DNA of 15,561 bases from Candidatus Moraniibacteriota bacterium (lineage in GTDB: Bacteria; Patescibacteriota; Minisyncoccia; Moranbacterales; UBA1568), in the NCBI GenBank assembly GCA_023261685.1, contig JAHFOM010000022.1:1-15561 (forward strand), in the 5' to 3' direction. The position numbers were made by a program, and so were the translations under genes. Below, piece after piece: positions 13,385-15,561 of the stretch (positions are counted from its first letter, which is position 1; each line of letters opens with the position of its first letter). Under the pieces are notes generated by a model. The model saw only the letters and a list, made by a program, of their open reading frames with translations, did not search any database and had not been told where the DNA came from.

Positions 13385-14911
13385 TCAACGGGCATATTCG
13401 ATCGCCCGGGTTTCACGAAAAACATTCACCTTGATCTCGCCCGGGTACTTGAGTTCTTCCTCGATACGCTTGGCGATATCACGCGCCAATTTCATCGCGC
13501 CCAAATCATCGGTTTTCTCAGGATTGACGAAAATACGCACTTCGCGCCCGGCCTGAATAGCGTAGGACTTCTCCACTTCCGGATACGAATTGACGAGCGC
13601 TTCCAGTTCTTCGAGGCGCTTGATGTATTTTTCTGCCGTTTCCTTGCGGGCGCCCGGACGCGCCGCAGAAATGGCATCGGCTGCCGTCACGATGAATGAT
13701 TCGATGGTCTGATGCGGATACTCGTCGTGATGACATTTCATACCGTCAATGACATTCTGTCCAATGCCGAATTTTTCCAAAATCCGCATACCGATCTTCA
13801 CGTGCGTCCCTTCGATCTCATGGTCGACTGCCTTGCCGATATCATGCAAGAGTCCGGCTTTTTTGGCACAGGCAACGTCCGCGCCAAGCTCAGCCGCCAA
13901 CGCTCCTGCCAGATAGGATACCTCGAGCGAATGAAGCAGTACGTTCTGCTTGTAACTATAGCGGAAACGCAGGCGCCCCAGTATGTAGAGCAGCTTCGGA
14001 TGGAGCCCGGCGATGCCGGCATCATAAGCAGCAGACTCACCAGCCTCTTTGATCTTCGTATCGATTTCTTTCTTGCCTTCTTCCACGGCTTCTTCGATGC
14101 GGGCCGGATGGATCCGCCCATCTGCGACCAGTTTCTCAAGCGCGATGCGGGCGATCTCGCGCCGTACCGGATCAAACCCGGAGATGATGACCGTCTCAGG
14201 CGTATCATCGACAATAAACTCGACGCCGGTTTCTTTTTCCAGCGCGCGGATATTCCTGCCTTCCTTGCCAATGATCTTTCCCTTCACCTCATCGGAGGGA
14301 ATGGCGACCGTCGTCGTCGTAAATTCAGAAACGTGCGAACGGGAGTATTTATGAATGACCGTCGCCATAATGCTGAGCGAGCGCTTTTCCAGCTCTTCGT
14401 GAGATTCTTTCTCAAGCTTGGACATCCGTTTCACGAGCGCCTCTTTGCTCTCTTCTTCCACGAGCGCGAACATTTTTGTCTCCGCCTCTTCCCGTGAAAG
14501 ACCCGCCAGGATTTCCAGACGCTTGAGCTCTTCTTCCCGCAACTTTTCTGTCTCATCGCGAATGGCGCGTATCTCATCGGCTTTCTGCAACAAACGTCGT
14601 TTCTCCGCATCGATTTCTTCCGCTCCTTTTTCGGTCTGCTCTACGCGCTTCTCGATGCGCTGTTCCTGAAGCAAAATCTTCTCTTCCCGCGCCTGCTCGT
14701 TTTTCTTCGCATCCTCAAGAATCTCAACAGCCTTGTTTTTGGCGTCGAGAGTGATTTCCTTTACGGCGATTTCTGCTTCTTCAAGAATTTTTGCTGCCTG
14801 ACCTTCCGCGGTCGACAGCTGTTTTTTGGCGAGATTCTGCCTAATCAGATATCCCGATACGGCTCCGGCTGCCAGCAGTCCGGCTGCCGAAAGAAAATAA
14901 ACAAGTACCAT
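13385..14911 (-). CDS. rny: Ribonuclease Y
   Basis: A 508-residue membrane-anchored endoribonuclease that starts mRNA decay in many bacteria lacking RNase E. Layout: one N-terminal helix (about 2-23), a long charged coiled coil (about 30-190), a KH RNA-binding domain with GKIIGKEGRN (211-220), and an HD domain with H327 and the H356-D357 pair in GLLHDIGKAVDHE, then HHDEYPH (394-400); HD metal ligands are complete. Length matches the family (about 520). The ATG at 14911 begins the hydrophobic helix; a GTG at 14956 would add 15 non-hydrophobic residues and lies next to a hairpin. Neither has a Shine-Dalgarno. From the promoter at 15114-15142 the leader is about 195 bases, unusually long for this window. 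The stop is followed at once by a GAT heptad hairpin. Confidence 0.95.
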   Translation of the reverse strand: MVLVYFLSAAGLLAAGAVSGYLIRQNLAKKQLSTAEGQAAKILEEAEIAVKEITLDAKNKAVEILEDAKKNEQAREEKILLQEQRIEKRVEQTEKGAEEIDAEKRRLLQKADEIRAIRDETEKLREEELKRLEILAGLSREEAETKMFALVEEESKEALVKRMSKLEKESHEELEKRSLSIMATVIHKYSRSHVSEFTTTTVAIPSDEVKGKIIGKEGRNIRALEKETGVEFIVDDTPETVIISGFDPVRREIARIALEKLVADGRIHPARIEEAVEEGKKEIDTKIKEAGESAAYDAGIAGLHPKLLYILGRLRFRYSYKQNVLLHSLEVSYLAGALAAELGADVACAKKAGLLHDIGKAVDHEIEGTHVKIGMRILEKFGIGQNVIDGMKCHHDEYPHQTIESFIVTAADAISAARPGARKETAEKYIKRLEELEALVNSYPEVEKSYAIQAGREVRIFVNPEKTDDLGAMKLARDIAKRIEEELKYPGEIKVNVFRETRAIEYAR

Positions 14912-14913
14912 AT

Positions 14914-14974
14914 GAGTGCGCTGCGCGCAACTGATAGTCCGGAGATGCGAAAGCACCGCTCACAAGGAGAGCGG
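14914..14974 (-). promoter_or_regulatory. Structured rny leader (two hairpins)
   Basis: Just before the rny ATG, AGTGCGC and GCGCAACT (14914-14931 region) pair with one bulged A over a TGC loop. Further up, CCGCTC (14956-14961) pairs with GAGCGG (14969-14974) around a 7-base loop. No ribosome site lies between them and the start. They could regulate rny translation or be cleavage sites; nothing more can be said. Confidence 0.35.
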
Positions 14975-15113
14975 ATGTATGCTGAGCTCTATTATGATGG
15001 AGTAAAAAATCTTGCAACATACGGCCCAAACGCTTTCAAAAATATATTCCGCAACTTTTTCTGCTCTCAACTATCAGATTGGCGACAATAATTCAACAAT
15101 TAATCCTACGGGT

Positions 15114-15142
15114 AGTATACTCTCACAACATCCTTTTGTCAA
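15114..15142 (-). promoter_or_regulatory. Sigma-70 promoter of rny
   Basis: On the minus strand TTGACA (15137-15142) is 17 bases from TATACT (15114-15119), the best match in the window together with the TPM and flavoprotein promoters. Transcription would start near 15107. Its -35 coincides with that of the gpmI promoter on the other strand. Confidence 0.85.
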
Positions 15143-15162
15143 AAGCGGAAGGATGCTATGAT
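15136..15162 (+). promoter_or_regulatory. Extended -10 promoter of gpmI
   Basis: TGC-TATGAT (15154-15162) is an extended -10. TTGTCA at 15136-15141 may serve as a -35 at 15-base spacing. It shares the near-palindromic TTTTGTCAAAA with the divergent rny promoter. Transcription from here gives a leader of about 35 bases. Confidence 0.6.
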
Positions 15163-15204
15163 ACCTCCAGAGCAGTGACTAAAAAATTCATAAAAAACAG
15201 AAAG

Positions 15205-15561
15205 ATGTATAAGCCTCTGATATTGATCGTGCTTGACGGCTGGGGTATCAGCAACAACGTCCAAGGAAACCCTATCCGGGAAGCCACATTGCCGACATTT
15301 GAAAAATTGAATCGCTTCTATCCGATGACCACCCTGCAGGCATCGGGTATTTCTGTCGGTTTGCCATGGAATACCGCCGGCAACAGCGAAGTCGGTCATA
15401 TGACGATGGGTGCCGGGCGCGTCATTTACCAGAATATGCCCCGCATCTCGCTCGCCATCCAAGACGGCAGTTTTTTCAAAAACGAAGCCCTCCTCGAAAC
15501 GATACGCGACGCCAAAGAAAAAAAAGGCAAGCTCCACTTGATGGGACTCATCAGCTCCGGA
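15205..15561 (+). CDS. gpmI: Cofactor-independent phosphoglycerate mutase, N-terminal part
   Basis: The first 119 residues of 2,3-bisphosphoglycerate-independent phosphoglycerate mutase, which converts 3-phosphoglycerate to 2-phosphoglycerate in glycolysis; the rest lies beyond the right edge (full length is usually about 510). The alkaline-phosphatase-like metal site begins with D11 in LIVLDGWGIS, and the catalytic serine is S61 in GNSEVGHMTMGAG (59-71), which becomes phosphorylated during the reaction and binds Mn. REATLPTFEKL (25-35) is also typical of the family. Start is the ATG at 15205, preceded by only a weak GA-rich stretch (AGAAAG). It is divergent from rny with overlapping promoters. 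Confidence 0.97.
   Translation, partial: MYKPLILIVLDGWGISNNVQGNPIREATLPTFEKLNRFYPMTTLQASGISVGLPWNTAGNSEVGHMTMGAGRVIYQNMPRISLAIQDGSFFKNEALLETIRDAKEKKGKLHLMGLISSG

Noticed and set aside
13712..14497. Plus-strand frame of 261 codons opposite rny
   Set aside because: Antisense shadow of the KH, HD and coiled-coil coding region of RNase Y.

Overview
The window looks like a piece of a Candidate Phyla Radiation (Patescibacteria, probably Parcubacteria-type) chromosome. The evidence is a DUF4012 surface protein, a lamin-tail-domain (LTD) protein, a stripped-down threonyl-tRNA synthetase, short intergenic spacers, few Shine-Dalgarno sites, and tRNA genes without encoded CCA. TGA acts as a stop (mntA, yvcK, rny), so the genetic code is standard and the Gracilibacteria/Absconditabacteria recoding is excluded. 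The phylum is inferred from gene content; no rRNA or ribosomal-protein marker is present.

Layout, left to right. Positions 1-3412 hold surface or exported proteins: the 3' end of an LTD protein, a structured 390-base spacer, an exported TPM-domain protein with a near-consensus sigma-70 promoter, a tRNA-Gly(CCC) on the minus strand, and a DUF4012 membrane-anchored protein. Positions 3477-4733 encode a 418-residue ThrRS with no TGS or editing domain; its base composition changes sharply at the boundary between catalytic and anticodon-binding domains. From 4768 to 14911 everything recognised is on the minus strand: a P-type cation ATPase converging on thrS, an RNHCP zinc-ribbon protein, a Cys-rich exported protein of unknown function, an mntA-hepT (MNT/HEPN) toxin-antitoxin pair, a small membrane protein, tRNA-Gly(UCC), a ferredoxin-reductase-like flavoprotein, yvcK directly behind tRNA-Pro(UGG), an HU-family protein, and RNase Y. 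At 15205 the strand flips to gpmI (cofactor-independent phosphoglycerate mutase), which runs off the right edge. gpmI and rny diverge from promoters that share one -35 region.

How the genes fit together. Most are housekeeping: RNA turnover (rny), nucleoid (HU), glycolysis (gpmI), carbon/cell-wall control (yvcK), and translation (thrS, three tRNAs). A small accessory patch (about 9190-10540: toxin-antitoxin pair plus orphan membrane protein) sits between the exported protein and tRNA-Gly(UCC).

I did not find a wholly new multi-gene system. The points most worth checking are the apparently chimeric, editing-less ThrRS; tRNA-Pro ending two bases before the yvcK start codon; a 7-base-phased GAT repeat seen after two stop codons; the shared rny/gpmI promoter; a trend to Shine-Dalgarno-less short leaders behind extended -10 promoters; and the large imperfect inverted repeat at 743-811.
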